From the NCBI GenBank assembly GCA_033296875.1, contig MU860029.1:1-64000 (forward strand): a DNA stretch of 64,000 nucleotides, read 5' to 3'. The DNA is from Achaetomium macrosporum. Lineage: Eukaryota > Ascomycota > Sordariomycetes > Sordariales > Chaetomiaceae. The position numbers and the translations under genes were made by a program. Shown in pieces: positions 44,157 through 56,050 of the stretch. The notes beneath the pieces are model-generated. The model was not told the origin of the DNA. It made no database searches and worked only from the letters and a program-made list of their open reading frames with translations. Position 1 is the stretch's first letter, and each line of letters begins with the position of its first letter.

Positions 44157-45426
44157 CGTCGCGGTTGTTCGTTATCTGCGTCGGCTCGTGCTGCTGCAGG
44201 CGGCGACTGCGTCACTTTGTCCAGCCAATTTCGCTATCTGGGTGCAGATAAATTCGGATGAAAGGTCTTAGTCGACCACGACAATTCGCAAGGCTGCCTT
44301 CACGCAAGAGGGTGGATTCCGGCTCGATTCGCGAGCGCTAAGACCACCCCTGACGTGTTTAATCACAGGCGCGAAGCTTGGGCCACCTATTAGTGCCCCA
44401 CTTCCAAAAATTCAGTTGCATAAAAAGTTCAACCAGTCGCGATGAAACTTTCCTCCCTCTTTCCTCTTCAAGCCCCCCTCGTCCGAAAAATCGCTATTCG
44501 AAGCTCACAAACGGAGAGAGCACTGCTCTTTCACCACATAAACAAGCTTTGGGAGAAAGTCCCCGGACATCCACCTTCTTGATTTCCAAGAAGTTGGTCG
44601 CGGAAACGCGCCGCCATAGAAGCACCGCGGCTGATCTCGGCCGCCTGTTCCTTGTCTGTCTCGGCTTACCGCCCGGCCCATCCACTCCAAAGTCGGCCGA
44701 CTTCCCTATCGCAGGATCATGCAGCAGTCCGGTTCCCGGGTCGGAGACCACATGGACGAAGATATGAGTCCGCGCTCTGATTGTCTGGGCCGCGATTTGC
44801 TGTGCCTGTCGATGGGGTAACTGGTCGATGGTGGGCTGCCGCTGGTCCGGTCTGGACTGGGAGCGTATGGCTGGCTCGAGAGATTTCGTCAAGATACCAC
44901 AGATATGCGATTGCTCGTTCTCCTGGAGACAGGGAGCGAGTTACTTGACGGGGCTCATTCTTGGCGCGAGGGGGCTTCAACATTCTTCCTGATCTTTTTA
45001 GGCCTGGTGCCTCTGCGGTCGGCAAACAGCTGGGCAAACGGAAACTCTAGGCTTCGCGGGAGGCCCCCATTGTCCGTGCTGCCGGCCTGAGTCCGGGTGT
45101 CTGAGAGGGTCGCAGTTCAAGTGATGATAATCCATTTTATAGAGTCAAGCTCTGAGGTGGAGCCGGCGTAAACCGTCGCGCGACCCCGTTGATGACTCGG
45201 AATGCGTTATGGTATCTGATGGACTGTCCAACGCTTATTTGTTTCGAATTAGGTAGTCCCCTTTACACCAAGTTTATGTCTATGATGGCCGCTTTTGCTG
45301 GCCTCGGGCCTGTTGAAACCCCTTCTACTTAGCCTATTGTTCCCATGCCCTTGGTTGAAAACACCAATTTCCTGAAGGCGACCGGCTTGCCCTTGAAAAC
45401 ACCAATTTCTTGAAGGCCACGCGCCT
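44157..45426. other. Intergenic: RAE1 promoter and 3' flank of the ECT1-type gene
   Basis: About 1.3 kb between tandem minus-strand genes. A 25-bp direct repeat lies at its left end (45355-45417). No coding region was recognised. Confidence 0.5.
45355..45417. repeat. 25-bp direct repeat, two copies 38 bp apart
   Basis: TTGAAAACACCAATTTC... occurs at 45355-45379 and 45393-45417 with one difference. The second copy ends ten bases from the stop codon of the neighbouring minus-strand gene, so both copies probably lie in its 3' UTR. Confidence 0.85.
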
Positions 45427-46893
45427 CTAACGTGTGGCTTCCTTTATCCGTTGCTCTTCTTCAAGCAACTCGCGCTGCTTGTGGGCAGCTTCGAGATCGG
45501 CCTTCATCCCCTTGGCCCTTTGTCGAGTCTCATAGAGGTCTCTACTCTTCAGTATCCTCTGCACGATGGTGCCGGCATTGACGTCCTCGAACTCGTGGTG
45601 TCCAATCTCTCGGTAGATGCCCATCTTCTTGGGTTCAGTGTAGACGTCGTCTGTGGAGGGCATAAAGGACGTTGGACCGTGGTAGACAGCATCGGGGGTG
45701 CCCCAGGGGAGAGAGGTAAGGTAGCTCTTTGTCGGAGTGAAGGGCGCGCCGAAAATGACGGTGTTGATATACTGTTGTCATGTCAGCAGTGATCTCCTTG
45801 AGCAGCTCTGGACCTCTACCCACCCGACATTGAAGAACGCAGAGGCCGCGCTCAAAGATGTTCATGATGGGGTAGTTGACTCCCTTCCACTTGTTAATGA
45901 CCTCGTCGTCATGGACACCGGCAACAACAAAAGCAGGCCCGTAATCGGCCCCCTTGCCTCGCCTCTCGTTCACAGCCTGCTCCGAGTACCAACCATCCTT
46001 CCTGGCCAACTCCTCCTCCGCTTCCGTCACCAGACGCAGGAACTGGATGTGGCCGCTCGAGAACAGATCAAACCCGCCATCCACATACACAATCCTCTGG
46101 CCGGGCTTCGGGCCGACACCACGAAACAGCTCCCTAAACCCGCCCTGCGGGCCCCAGAACCACACATCCGCTCCGGGCTTCTTGGCCGTCTCATCCGTTG
46201 CGTACAATCTAATCCTCTCCCGCATCGCCTCGCCATTCGCCTTCCTCTCCTCCTCCGTCCCCGGCCCCTCTTCACCGGCCAGCATCTTCTCAAGCGACTT
46301 GATAAAGTGTCCCTTAGTGCACAGCAGCATGCGCCCCACGAGATCAGTCGTCGAGATGCTCGGCGTGCGCTTAACCACCTTGAACCGGTTTGCCGCCTTG
46401 ACGAAGCGGTAGCAGTCCTCGCCGCTGCTGTCAGACGTTATGTCGTCGCCGTGCACCACGTACTTGCATCCGAAGTGGCTGATCCAGTCGAGCTGGGTCA
46501 CGTAGGGCGCGTTTGGGATGGATTTGGTTACCCAGCGACACGCGTCTGTCGCGAGGAGGCTGATGGGATGCTGTCAGTGATTGATGGGCTGGGGAAGTGG
46601 TAGGGAGAAGAGGTACCGCTCTTTCATGTTCATGACTGTGGGACCTTTGTTTTCGAGGATGGCCTCGTCAGAGTGGACTCCCACGTAGAGCTCGTCGCCG
46701 AGCTGGCGGGCCTGCACCACGGCTCCAGCATGTCCTGAATTGTCTATTTAGCGATATGCCAGTATGGTGGAAGGTAACGAGAGGCCAACTCACCGTGGTG
46801 AAAGAAATCGAAGCAGCCATCAACCCACAGGCGTCCTTCGAGCAGCTCCGGAGCAGGATCACCAGGGGGGAGTGTCTCATTTGTGGTAGCCAT
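45427..46893 (-). CDS. ECT1: Ethanolamine-phosphate cytidylyltransferase
   Basis: Four minus-strand exons (46794-46893, 46617-46734, 45824-46559, 45427-45771) give 432 residues. The enzyme makes CDP-ethanolamine from CTP and phosphoethanolamine, the rate-limiting step of the Kennedy branch of phosphatidylethanolamine synthesis. Two nucleotidyltransferase domains are visible. The first has WVDGCFDFFHHGHAGA with the HxGH CTP motif (His33/His35; intron between HH and GH) and ends in ISTTDLVGRML. The second begins YVDGGFDLFSSGHIQFL and has an altered SSGH motif, normal for this family. The C-terminus is a Glu/Lys/Arg-rich helix. ECT1 length and two-domain layout separate it from choline-phosphate cytidylyltransferase. 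Confidence 0.95.
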
Positions 46894-47926
46894 TGCTTGC
46901 GAGTCTAGTGCTGGGCCAACAGAGTGTGCAAGAGATGTTTGCTAGGACAGTTTGACTCTGTCAAGTGGTTTGGAATGATGCAAGCAGCGACTCAAATAAG
47001 CTGCAAATGAACAAATAACAATGATGTGTTTGAGATGAGATGTCCTTACTCCGTCGAGCAAAGTGGCTCATTTAAGATTGCATCACAAGCTTGCAAGCGA
47101 GGTTGCCAGCTTGAACCTGCCCTGCACCACCGTTTTCTTAGGCATTGCTAACCCCTCCTGGGTGCAATGCCCCTCCCCCACACAAGTCACTGATGAATGA
47201 AGCCCCGCAATACCTACCTGGTACGTAGTTAGGTAGGTACCTTAGGTGTTCCCTTGATGCTGGATCTCAAACCCAGGACGGATATGGATGCGAAGCAGGG
47301 CAAATAACATGGAACACATCACAAGCTCACCCAACGACACAGAATACAAGTGTCAAGGGCATCGCATACTGATCAACTTCCCGGGTCCAACACTGGTCCC
47401 ATACGTTGAGTCTGCAATAGGTGGATGGCCAAAACCAGCCGAGTCCAAGAACCCAGGCTCAAGCAGGTTAATGCTGGCGGCTGAATCTGCAACGAAAGAT
47501 GGTCATGCTGTGATCACCCACGCACGACATTGACTTGGGTTGGGGGAAGCTGGATGAATGGTAACAGCACAGGAAGAGCCGAAACGCTATGGGAGACCCT
47601 GGAAGCGGAGCGTGGGAGATCCTGGGTGGTCGCCTTGTTTTCATCTTGTGTGATCATTTCGGAATCCTCAACAGCAGCGGGCCGCCGCGTCTCGTTTTTT
47701 TTGCCTCAAACCTCTAACTTCTTCTTCCTGATTTAGGTTTATATAGCCGCTCTATCTTGTTGAAGATTTACCACAGTCTCCTTCCAAGTTTCTGGAGTTA
47801 AACCTAACCCCTGCTGACGACCCTGGTTGCGCCTTCCAACCCTGTCAGCGCTTCCTACCCAATTGGGGACGCTAACGCCACGACAGCAAATGATATCGCG
47901 GCGTTGCTAAACCCTGAACGCGCGAC
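46894..47926. other. Bidirectional intergenic region with palindrome
   Basis: About 1 kb between divergent genes. It contains a perfect 9-bp inverted repeat at 47211-47239 and a TATATA-like box near 47750, about 175 bp upstream of the plus-strand start. No gene was recognised. Confidence 0.5.
47211..47239. repeat. Inverted repeat TACCTACCT ... AGGTAGGTA
   Basis: Two perfect 9-bp arms flank an 11-nt spacer. Similar ACCTAAGGT/AGGTAGGTA patches recur in other intergenic regions of the window. Confidence 0.8.
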
Positions 47927-49376
47927 ATGCAGCACTCGGCAGCCACTCCGACGCAGACCGCCGCCCCTTTCTTTTCGACCCTCTTTGGCGGCGGCGGCAA
48001 CAATTACGACTCCAAAACTGAACAAACCGCTCCGTCATCACCGACCGGCAAATCCCAGCGACCGACCACCTCGGGCGGAGACGTCGCTGGCGGCAGCGCC
48101 CTGCAACAAAAAGTGTTGCACAAGGACCGGAAATCCTCGTTCGGCCGCAAACCATCGTTGTTCTCAACATCGCCCGGTAAGAGGAAACTCCCAAGTACCG
48201 GACCGCCAGCCGATGGCTACTGGGCCGCCGCCTCTGGTAATGCGCGTCGGCTCTCGGATGCCCTCCAATTCTCCGAAAATACCGCGCTAAAGCTCCCCGA
48301 CCCCTCCCCCAGGACCGGTGACGGCTTCTCCAAGATGCTCAGTCGCGGCGCTGTGACGCCGGTATCCGGCTACCCTGTTGGCATGTCAGTCTCGGCCTCC
48401 ATGCTCAGCGGCGGCAGCGGTGCCCAACAAAGCGAGCTGGGCGTCGTCCACCAACACATACAAGAGACGGCCAACAAGAGGATATCAACGCTCGAGTACC
48501 TCCGCAAGGCGTAAGCCCAAGCCCATTCCCAGGCCCAATCCCTCCCCCACATCTCACACACACTCGCTAACAACCCAAAGCAGCCACGAAGGGCGCATCT
48601 ACTGGTTCAACACGCTCCTCTTCGACAAGCCCGACCTCCAGCGCATGGCCTACTTCGACCCGCGCAAGCTCGGCCGCCGCGCGACAAACTACCTCCTCCT
48701 TGGCATCTCCCTCCCCGCCGTGATCGACCTCAATTCCAGCACGCCGGTCGAGTTCCTCCGCAGCCTCAACACCCTCCTGACCGAATTCGACACCTTCCAA
48801 CAAATTCACTCCGAAAACGGCACCGCCGCCACATCCCTCACACGGACCCGCATCCCGCAAATGTTCCGCCGCGCCGCTGCGCCCGTCTCCAAGGGCAGGC
48901 GAAGCAGCAGCGCGGCAGGGCGCGACGGAGATATGGGGGGAGGGTATCCGCTCGAGCAAGTCGACAGCAACACCGGCGCCGCCGCCAGCGCCACCGTCTC
49001 CTCCTTCAGCGCGGCAGGGGACTCCGGCCCGCCCGCGGGGAGCGTGATGGCGTTTGGCGCGAGCGAGGTGGATCTGCTGCCCGGGGAGGAGTACACGTAC
49101 CTGCTGACCCCGACGCTACCGTTCGAGCCGGATTTCTTCGAGACGTTTGCCACGCTGTGCGACGTGCTGATCGACACGTACGCGCGGCTGCTGAGCCTGC
49201 TGCCGACGCCGAGGGAGTGCAGCGGGTCGGTGGCCGAGCTGTTTACCAAGGCGGATAGCAAGATCAAGAAGCTGTTTATCCAGGGGGTGGTGAGGGAGTT
49301 TGAGGAGTCCGGGCGGGCCGGGGTCAAGGCAGAGGTGGCGAATGTGGGTAAGGTGGTTTTGGGTGGGTTGATGTGA
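47927..49376 (+). CDS. Conserved fungal protein of unknown function, 458 residues
   Basis: Two exons (47927-48510 and 48584-49376) give 458 residues. The first 165 are polar, Ser/Pro/Gly-rich and probably disordered. A helical folded region starts at ANKRISTLEYLRKAHEGRIYWFNTLLFDKPDLQRM and continues through YFDPRKLGRRATNYLLLGISLPAVIDL and PVEFLRSLNTLLTEFDTFQQIHSENG. A second conserved helical block spans TPTLPFEPDFFETFATLCDVLIDTYARLLSLLPTP and KADSKIKKLFIQGVVREFEE. A Ser/Gly-rich insert separates the two. I cannot name the family with certainty. It resembles proteins kept across filamentous fungi, with no membrane segment or catalytic motif visible. Confidence 0.8.
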
Positions 49377-50086
49377 GGGAGTAGGAAGACGTGCGAGGTA
49401 TGAGGGCTACGGTTAGGGCGGTCATCGGGGGCAAAGAAGCTGCCGGCGGCTGATGAAGGGATCGTCACGACGAGTCTGCGGAATCGCTGACCCTCCCCCC
49501 TTGCAGGCCCATTTATTCCAGGGTGCAGCCGCGAGTGGGAGAAGTTAATGAGAGCGCTTGGTGATTATAGAAGAAGGATGGGTCGCTCCCAGGGACTTAT
49601 GTGGCTCGGCTGAGCGAACATGCATCCCGAGCTAATTGGTGGTCGGCGGATATCAGAGAAGGAACCGGCGTTTGGATGGGACATATGGCATGAGAGATAT
49701 CCTAGCATACATTGCATTATGATAAGTGAATGGCGACGTGATTCATTCATTATTTCGCTGGCAGAATGCAGGCTGTCTGGTAACTAGTGGGCTGTTTCAT
49801 GATGTGCCAAAGCACCGCCCAGAGATGTTCTTCAAGACTTCCTGAGAAAGGAAAGCAGCAACTGAGGCTGAGGTCATAACCATATCATGCAACAAATGTT
49901 TGAACACCTTGAATGCAGAGCAGACAGAACGGAACATAGAGAGAGAAAGAAAGAAAGGAACAAACAAAAGAGAGGAGAGTGCCGCCGTGGGTAGTAGGAG
50001 TTGTAAAACAGATAGAAAAAGAACTGTAAAGAACTCCGAGATGCACAAACGCTCATCGAAAAGAAGAAAAGAAAAAGAGAACGTGA
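49377..50086. other. Intergenic between convergent genes
   Basis: A 710-bp gap between 3' ends, rich in AAAG/GAAAG purine runs around 49940-50080. No gene was seen. Confidence 0.5.
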
Positions 50087-52204
50087 CTAAGCCAGAATCC
50101 CCTGCCTATGATCCCCGGAATACCGCCTGCCCCTGCGCCCAGACAAATGCAAGTGGTTGCTGCTGCTGCTGCTGCTGCTGCCGTGACCGTGACCGTGACT
50201 GTTCCTTGTAGTAGTTCGGGGTCTGTCTGCCCTGCTGCTGCTACTGCTGCCTCCCGCTGATGATTTGGACGAATATGATGGAGAAGAAGAAGCTCTGGCA
50301 GTTGATGATGACACCAGTCTCGGCCTCTCTCTGTTTTCTTCACTTTCTTTTCCTTTATCCCCCCTAGATGGGGCTTTAGCGAGTCGCAGTCGTGCTGCCG
50401 ATCTTGAAGTCGAGCTTGAACTGGAGGAGCTGTCGAGGCTGCTTGTGCTGAGACTGCTTGACCGGCCGGTCGCTGCTTCTGTCTTATCCTTTGAGAATGA
50501 GCCGGAGGAGACGTGGGCCGGATTGTCTTTGCTGGGCTTGTTGTTTACAACTGCCTTCGACTCGCCGACTGGGCTTGCCGCCTTTTCTGCTCTCTCTTCT
50601 GCCGCTTGCTTCTCTGCAAGCCTCTCAGAGAAGCATCTGCACTCCGCAAGCTTGGCATCCTTTCTTGCCGATGGTTGAGCTTCCGCTGCCATTGGCGCTT
50701 GGGTTGCAGCAACCGAGGCTTTGGCTTCTGCTGTCGTTGCCACTGCGATTGCCGGCACTGAGTTGGGCACCTCTCTATTGGCCTGCTCGGAGGGAGTAGA
50801 GGTAGGTTTGACTTCATCTGGCTCTGCCACAGAAACCTGAGCTTGCATGTCCGTGATCTTGGGTTCTTCTGCAACCCCCTTTCCCGCTCCGGCTGTCTCA
50901 GGCCTGTCAACCACCTTTCGGCCCTCAGCTGAGTCCGTCAACGTAACAGACTCCGTCTCCTCCGCCCCCTGATCACACTTCACCCCTGAATCCTCGTCGG
51001 AATTGGAAATCTCGGAATCCGCTAGCTCTTCGTCCACCTTATCCACAGACGGATCACTATCCAAGGGAGGCAGCTTGTCGATGGCCTTGACCTTATCCGC
51101 TAGGGAACCCTCAACACCTGACTTGGGGGAAACAGACGCAGGGGGAGGGCTGGCGGGCTCGTTACGGTACCTCTCTGCCTCCTCCTGGGCTCTGCGCTCC
51201 GCCTCGGCTCTCCACTGGGCCTCCTCCTCCTCGGTCCGCATCCAGTAGCGCCCCATGGCCTTTTGGTTTTCCTGGTGTCGGCGCAGCTTGGTAGGGCTCT
51301 GCAGCATCGTCTTGGGAGCGCTCTGTTGGGTGCCGGGGTCAAGCGGGGAAATGTAAGTCAGGGTGCTCTTGCTCTTGCGCTTGACGGGAAGGAAGCGCCG
51401 GCCTGGGCCGACTTCGACTCGGTGGATCGTTGCTTTGGCGAAGCGGACGGTCGCGCCTGGAGACATGGGCCTGTTCATGGGTGACGTCGGATCTGAACCG
51501 GGGGGTGAGTCAGGCGACACGCCTCCCATCTCAGGGCAGGAGGCGGGCAGTCCCGGGCTGATTGGCTCTCCGGTCTCCGGATTGACAAACTGCCTTGGGC
51601 GCTTGGACCCGTCTGGGCTCGAGACACGAAGAATTGACTTGATGGGAATTGGAGCACTAGCAGACCTAGAGATGTGCGTGTTAGTGTATCAAACGACGAG
51701 TCTCCAAGACCTCGCGCTTTACCTTGGCTTGTCTTGAGGACCCTGCGCGAGCCGAGTCTGAGTCGTGTCCTTTCCACCCGTGCTTTCGGAGGCAGTTTGG
51801 CTGACTTCTTCTGAGGAGCCATCCTTTCCTGACTTGGAGGTCCCTGGAGAGGCTTTCGGATCGATTGCCATAGAAGTCTTTGCATGTCTCGTCTTAGTAC
51901 TAGGCCCGACCTGGCTCGCCGGCGAATTCGAAAGCGAGAGCTTTCGCAATGTGGTGGAACCTCTACGTGCCTTCGGTTTTGTCTCGGTACTGGCGCTGTG
52001 GCTGTGTCTTCGCGGTTTGGAAGCGCCGTTGCCAATGGATGTCTGAGGGGATTGCGAAGCAGACGAGGACATTGGCGGTGTCTTGGAAGCCGTGATTTTG
52101 CCATGCAATGCGGCCCATGAAAGAATGGAGGACAACGAGTCTTTTCTCTGAGGCTGGCGGGAGCTGTCGGATCTATGCTTCGGGTCTTTGGCGTCTTTGG
52201 ACAT
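50087..52204 (-). CDS. Serine-rich disordered protein with PP1-docking-like motifs, 686 residues
   Basis: Two minus-strand exons (51723-52204 and 50087-51665) give 686 residues, nearly all disordered. The start MSKDAKDPKHRSD was chosen because the sequence upstream (FFLLFFP) looks like leader. Residues 160-300 look most constrained: KSILR (residues 170-174, a SILK-type motif), then SPGATVRFAKATIHRVEVGPGRRFLPVKRKSKS with V234-R-F236, close to an RVxF motif, then TYISPLDPGT. A charged Glu/Arg helix (EEEEAQWRAEAERRAQEEAERYR) follows, then Ser/Ala/Glu-rich sequence and a Ser/His/Arg tail. The SILK plus RVxF-like pair suggests a protein phosphatase 1 regulatory subunit. That is inference from short motifs. 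No named family recognised. Confidence 0.78.
50158..50181. repeat. (TGC)8 trinucleotide repeat in coding sequence
   Basis: Eight TGC units on the plus strand encode a polyserine tract near the C-terminus of the 686-residue minus-strand protein. Confidence 0.9.
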
Positions 52205-53707
52205 GGCGATGGCCGGGTCGCGAGGGAAGAAGAGAAGGAAAAAGGGGTTTTTCAAATGACAAAACCATCAAGAACTGCTCTGAACTAAAACTGCATGGAA
52301 TTGCCTTGAAAAAAAACGAAACAGTTGCTCCCACAAGAGAGACAAGAGATATTATGGACAGACACTCAGGAGTGCGCTGATGAAGCTGACGAGAGCTCAG
52401 GCATGGAGGTTGGGCCACAACTGCACCACAGCATCGCCAATGAGTGCGGGACCCAATCACGGCGGCAGGACCCCATCATGCAGCAATCTGTTCTTCCGTC
52501 GTGCCATCTGGCATCACTCGATGCAGAGCGTCGTTTACCCGTGGGGGGTGAAATTCCAGATATGGTCTCACCTCTGAGATATATCTTGAGCGACTCCTCA
52601 AAGTCGGTGGCGATCACGCAGATCAAGAATCGCAGTTTCATCCACGATGGGCGCGGCTCTTTCTAGAAGAGGACTATAACATATCGAGAGAGCAACCATC
52701 TCGAAGCGTCTTAATCAGTCCCGTCCCGGCCACGGAGCGGCGTGCCGTCCACAACCACACCAACGGCCACCGAGGTTGAAACGGTGAGTTGGCAGTCGCG
52801 TATAGGCGACCGTGCTTCGCCGCGTGTCAGCACGCGTGAGGGCACTTTGGATAGTCCGGTCTTCTTGACGAGTAACCTTGGCTGTCCGAAATCGTTGACG
52901 TCTTGGTTCGGGTCCGGTGGACAGCCCGGAATCCACGTGGAACGTTCGCCGGGGGCGCCAGCGGAGGCCGGGCCGGTAGTCGAGTTTGGCAGTCGCTCAT
53001 GGAAGCTGCGAGCTCAGAGTGCGAGTTTCGAAGTGAGAGAGGAGCGGCCGGTGAGATGGGGAGCAGCGACGGTCCTGGTCGAAGAAAGAAACTTAAAGCG
53101 CGCGATGACGGTTCAGCTGACTTGATCTGACCCAGTCTCTTGGCGCCCGTCCCCTACTGATGATCATGTTAACCGCCCGCGGCAAGCACTTGACACCGGC
53201 TGCCGATCACGGTCGGGTCGCACGGCGGGGGAGCTCGCCCGGACCAGCGGCCGGGTGTAGCTTTTATCTTCGGAGCAATTAGACTGCGGAACATTTCCTG
53301 GACCTCTTGTCTCGGCGCGGGGCACAGCGATAAGCGTCTGATTGGGCGGGCGGGGCTCTTTATCATAGCGCAAGCTATCACGCTTATGAGCGGCTATCTG
53401 CGGGCCAATTGATTCAAGATCTGACTTCCGATCAAGGCAATCAACGAGGAAATCCCACCGCTTTTTCGCGCGTTGTATCGGGTTTCCGGGGAGACAAAGT
53501 GTAATGGGCTAAACTTCGCTACGCCATAAAGCGTCGATTGATCTGGTGATCTCCTCGTCATGCGTCCAATGTACTGTAAGTCGAGGCTCTGCACCAAGCA
53601 AACCCGCCTACTGTGTATGTGAACGGACTCCACCGGGTCGTGGAATCGGGGACTCGGTCCGCGCGGACCAAGAAAGACATCAGGCCCGGAATTCTCGCCG
53701 CCCACCT

Positions 53708-53714
53708 TGACTCA
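53708..53714. promoter_or_regulatory. CPC1/Gcn4-type site (TGACTCA)
   Basis: A perfect TGACTCA lies about 600 bp upstream of the branched-chain aminotransferase start. The same element lies upstream of asparagine synthetase in this window. Function is inferred. Confidence 0.5.
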
Positions 53715-54155
53715 TAAGTGGCCCTTGTCGATGTTGAAACTCGCCGCTCGAGCCGCTTGAGTTCAGGCTCCGGTGCTCAGAGCTTGCATCATGGTGATAA
53801 TGAACGTACCTGAGCGCAAGCTGCAGGGACGTATTTATAGGTCGTCTACAATATAACAATGAACAGTGGCAGTATTCTCTGTAGACCCGGGGGGGACATC
53901 CGACTAGCGGACGGGCCGCGGTAACCTCCGGCTCAATGAGAACCGGCATCTCGGCCTTGAGTCGTGTAAGTGCGTCGCGGCAGAAGATTCCACAAGGTCC
54001 CTACGCCCTATCCTCGACTCCGTGCAGGTGGATAAACTCGCTCGGACGTCTCAATGGGCCAATCAGTCTCTAGCAAGCAGATGTCGAAGCCGGTATCCGG
54101 ACTCCAGTTCGTCTCATAAACTTTTAAACCGAGAGTTAAAAGTTCAACGCCCCCG

Positions 54156-54161
54156 TGACTC
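54156..54161. promoter_or_regulatory. Partial CPC1/Gcn4-type site (TGACTC)
   Basis: TGACTC lies about 150 bp upstream of the aminotransferase start codon and lacks the last base of the full site. Confidence 0.3.
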
Positions 54162-54311
54162 CTCTCATGGTCCTCACTCTCTTACTCTACACATATCCAT
54201 TCCTTTGTCTGGTGCACAGGCCATATCCTCCTAGCCACTGACATTGTTCCTTTCACCATCCACACACATCCGTCCTTTTAGCACGGACACAAGCACTCAG
54301 AAGATTTCAAA

Positions 54312-55657
54312 ATGATCTCTCAAGGTTCCCCAACTGAGAACCTCACCTCCACCGCCATGGAGCAGAGGATCGCCGAGCAACCGGCCCTCACCAGCAACAA
54401 CGGCTCGGCTAACGGCCACCACGCCAACGGCAGCAAAGACAGCCTTCCCGGCCTCGACGCCTCCAAACTGATCATCACCCGGGCCGACCCCACCGCCCGC
54501 CAGGTGCCAGACGAAGCCACCGCCACCTCGGGCACCGAGACCATCTGCACCGACCACATGATCACCTGCAGCTGGAAAGCCTCGACCGGCTGGGCGGCGC
54601 CCGAGCTGAAGCCGTATGGGCCGCTCACGCTGATGCCGACCGCCTCGGTGCTGCACTACGCGACGGAGTGCTTCGAAGGGCTCAAAGCCTACCGCGGCCA
54701 CGACGGGCGGCTGCGGCTCTTCCGCCCGGACCTCAACGCCAAACGCATGCTCATGTCGACGCTGCGCATTTCCCTCCCGGGCTTCGACCCCGCCGAGCTG
54801 GAAAAGCTCATCCTCGCGCTCATGGCCGTCGACGGGCCCAAATGGCTGCCGCGCTCGCGCCCCGGCTCCTACCTGTACCTGCGCCCCGCCGTGATCGGCA
54901 CGCAGCCGCAGCTGGGCGTGCAGGCGCCCAAGGAGGCGCTGCTCTTCATCACGGCGTCCTTCATGCCGCGCATGGACGCGCCGCCGGGCGGCATGAAGCT
55001 GCACACCAACCCGGAGGACATGATCCGCGCGTGGGTCGGCGGGTTCGGGTACGCGAAGGTGGGCGCCAACTACGGGCCGAGCCTGCTGGCGACTAACGAG
55101 GCGCGCGAGCGCGGGTTCGGGCAGATCCTGTGGCTGTACGGGCCCGAGGGGTACTGCACCGAGGCCGGGGCGAGCAACTTCTTTGTTTTGTGGCGGACGA
55201 AGGAGGAGCAAGGGGGCAAGCTGCAGCTGGTGACGGCGCCGCTGGACGACAAGCTTATCCTGGACGGCGTGACGCGGCGGAGTATCGTGGAGCTGGCGCG
55301 GGAGAGGCTGGCGGACGAACTGGAGGTTGTCGAGAGGAAGTATACGATTGACGAGGTGATTGAGGCGGATAAGGAGGGCAGGCTGATCGAGGCCTTTGCC
55401 GCTGGTACCGCGGTATGTGTTTCGCCCTATTTCCGTTTTCGTGTCCCTTCCTCCATTCTCTGGGCTGGTTGCTGATGTTCTTCTAGTTCTTCGTCTGTCC
55501 CGTCTCACAGATCCGCCACCGCGACTACGACGTCCACATCCCCATGGTTAAGGGACACGCTGGCCATTACACGGCCAAGCTTAAGGGGTGGGTGGCCGAT
55601 ATCATGTGGGGCAAAGAGCAGCATCCTTGGGCTGTTGTGGTGGACGAGGAGCAGTAA
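54312..55657 (+). CDS. BAT: Branched-chain amino acid aminotransferase
   Basis: Two exons (54312-55412 and 55487-55657) give 423 residues. The enzyme is PLP-dependent (fold type IV) and interconverts leucine, isoleucine and valine with their keto acids using glutamate/2-oxoglutarate. Signatures are ATECFEGLKAYRG, the PLP-lysine region GFGYAKVGANYGPSLLA (Lys249), YCTEAGASNFFV and LILDGVTRRSI. The N-terminal 50 residues are polar and variable; an alternative start is Met16 (54357). No clear mitochondrial presequence is visible, so a cytosolic form is likely. TGACTC-type sites upstream suggest cross-pathway control. Confidence 0.95.
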
Positions 55658-56050
55658 ATATGTTATTTGGGGTCGATTACCATTGCATCCTGCATAGAGT
55701 TGGGTGAAGGGTTGTCAAAAGAGGGTTTCGGCAGGGCGTTCAGGGAGATCAGGTTATGGAGCAAATGGGTCCGTAGCAGAGCATATTTACCTCAGACTAA
55801 GAGGTTACCTCATGCATATGCATGGGATTATTCAGCAATATCTAGCTGATCACGAAAGTTACTCCGTACAACTTGCAGCATGGGAATAGACATATGATGA
55901 CCCATAAGCTTGACCCATAAGCTTGACCCATGGTCTAGAGCGACGAATGCAAGACGATTAAAGCTTAGACTGGAAAAGGGCGCAAAGAAGGCAGCGACAC
56001 AACCCGGCCAAAATGAAAGTAAATCACCAGCTCATATTCCCATGACAATC
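55658..56050. other. Short convergent intergenic region
   Basis: A 393-bp gap between 3' ends. It holds a 13-bp tandem repeat (55899-55930) and no recognisable gene. Confidence 0.5.
55899..55930. repeat. 13-bp tandem repeat, 2.5 copies
   Basis: GACCCATAAGCTT is repeated twice exactly and followed by GACCCA. Confidence 0.9.

Larger units (their letters stand above)
52205..54311. other. Long bidirectional intergenic region
   Basis: About 2.1 kb between divergent genes. It holds a CPC1/Gcn4 site at 53708, a second TGACTC at 54156 and a CCGG-TAT-CCGG at 54090, all upstream of the aminotransferase. No gene was recognised in the remaining sequence. Confidence 0.5.

Noticed and set aside
54090..54100. 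Leu3 binding site
   Set aside because: The two CCGG halves are separated by three bases, while the known consensus has two, so it was not listed as a site.
54297..55508. 403-residue minus-strand open frame
   Set aside because: It is antisense to the branched-chain aminotransferase, is Arg/Gly/His-rich and has no domain, typical of a shadow frame.
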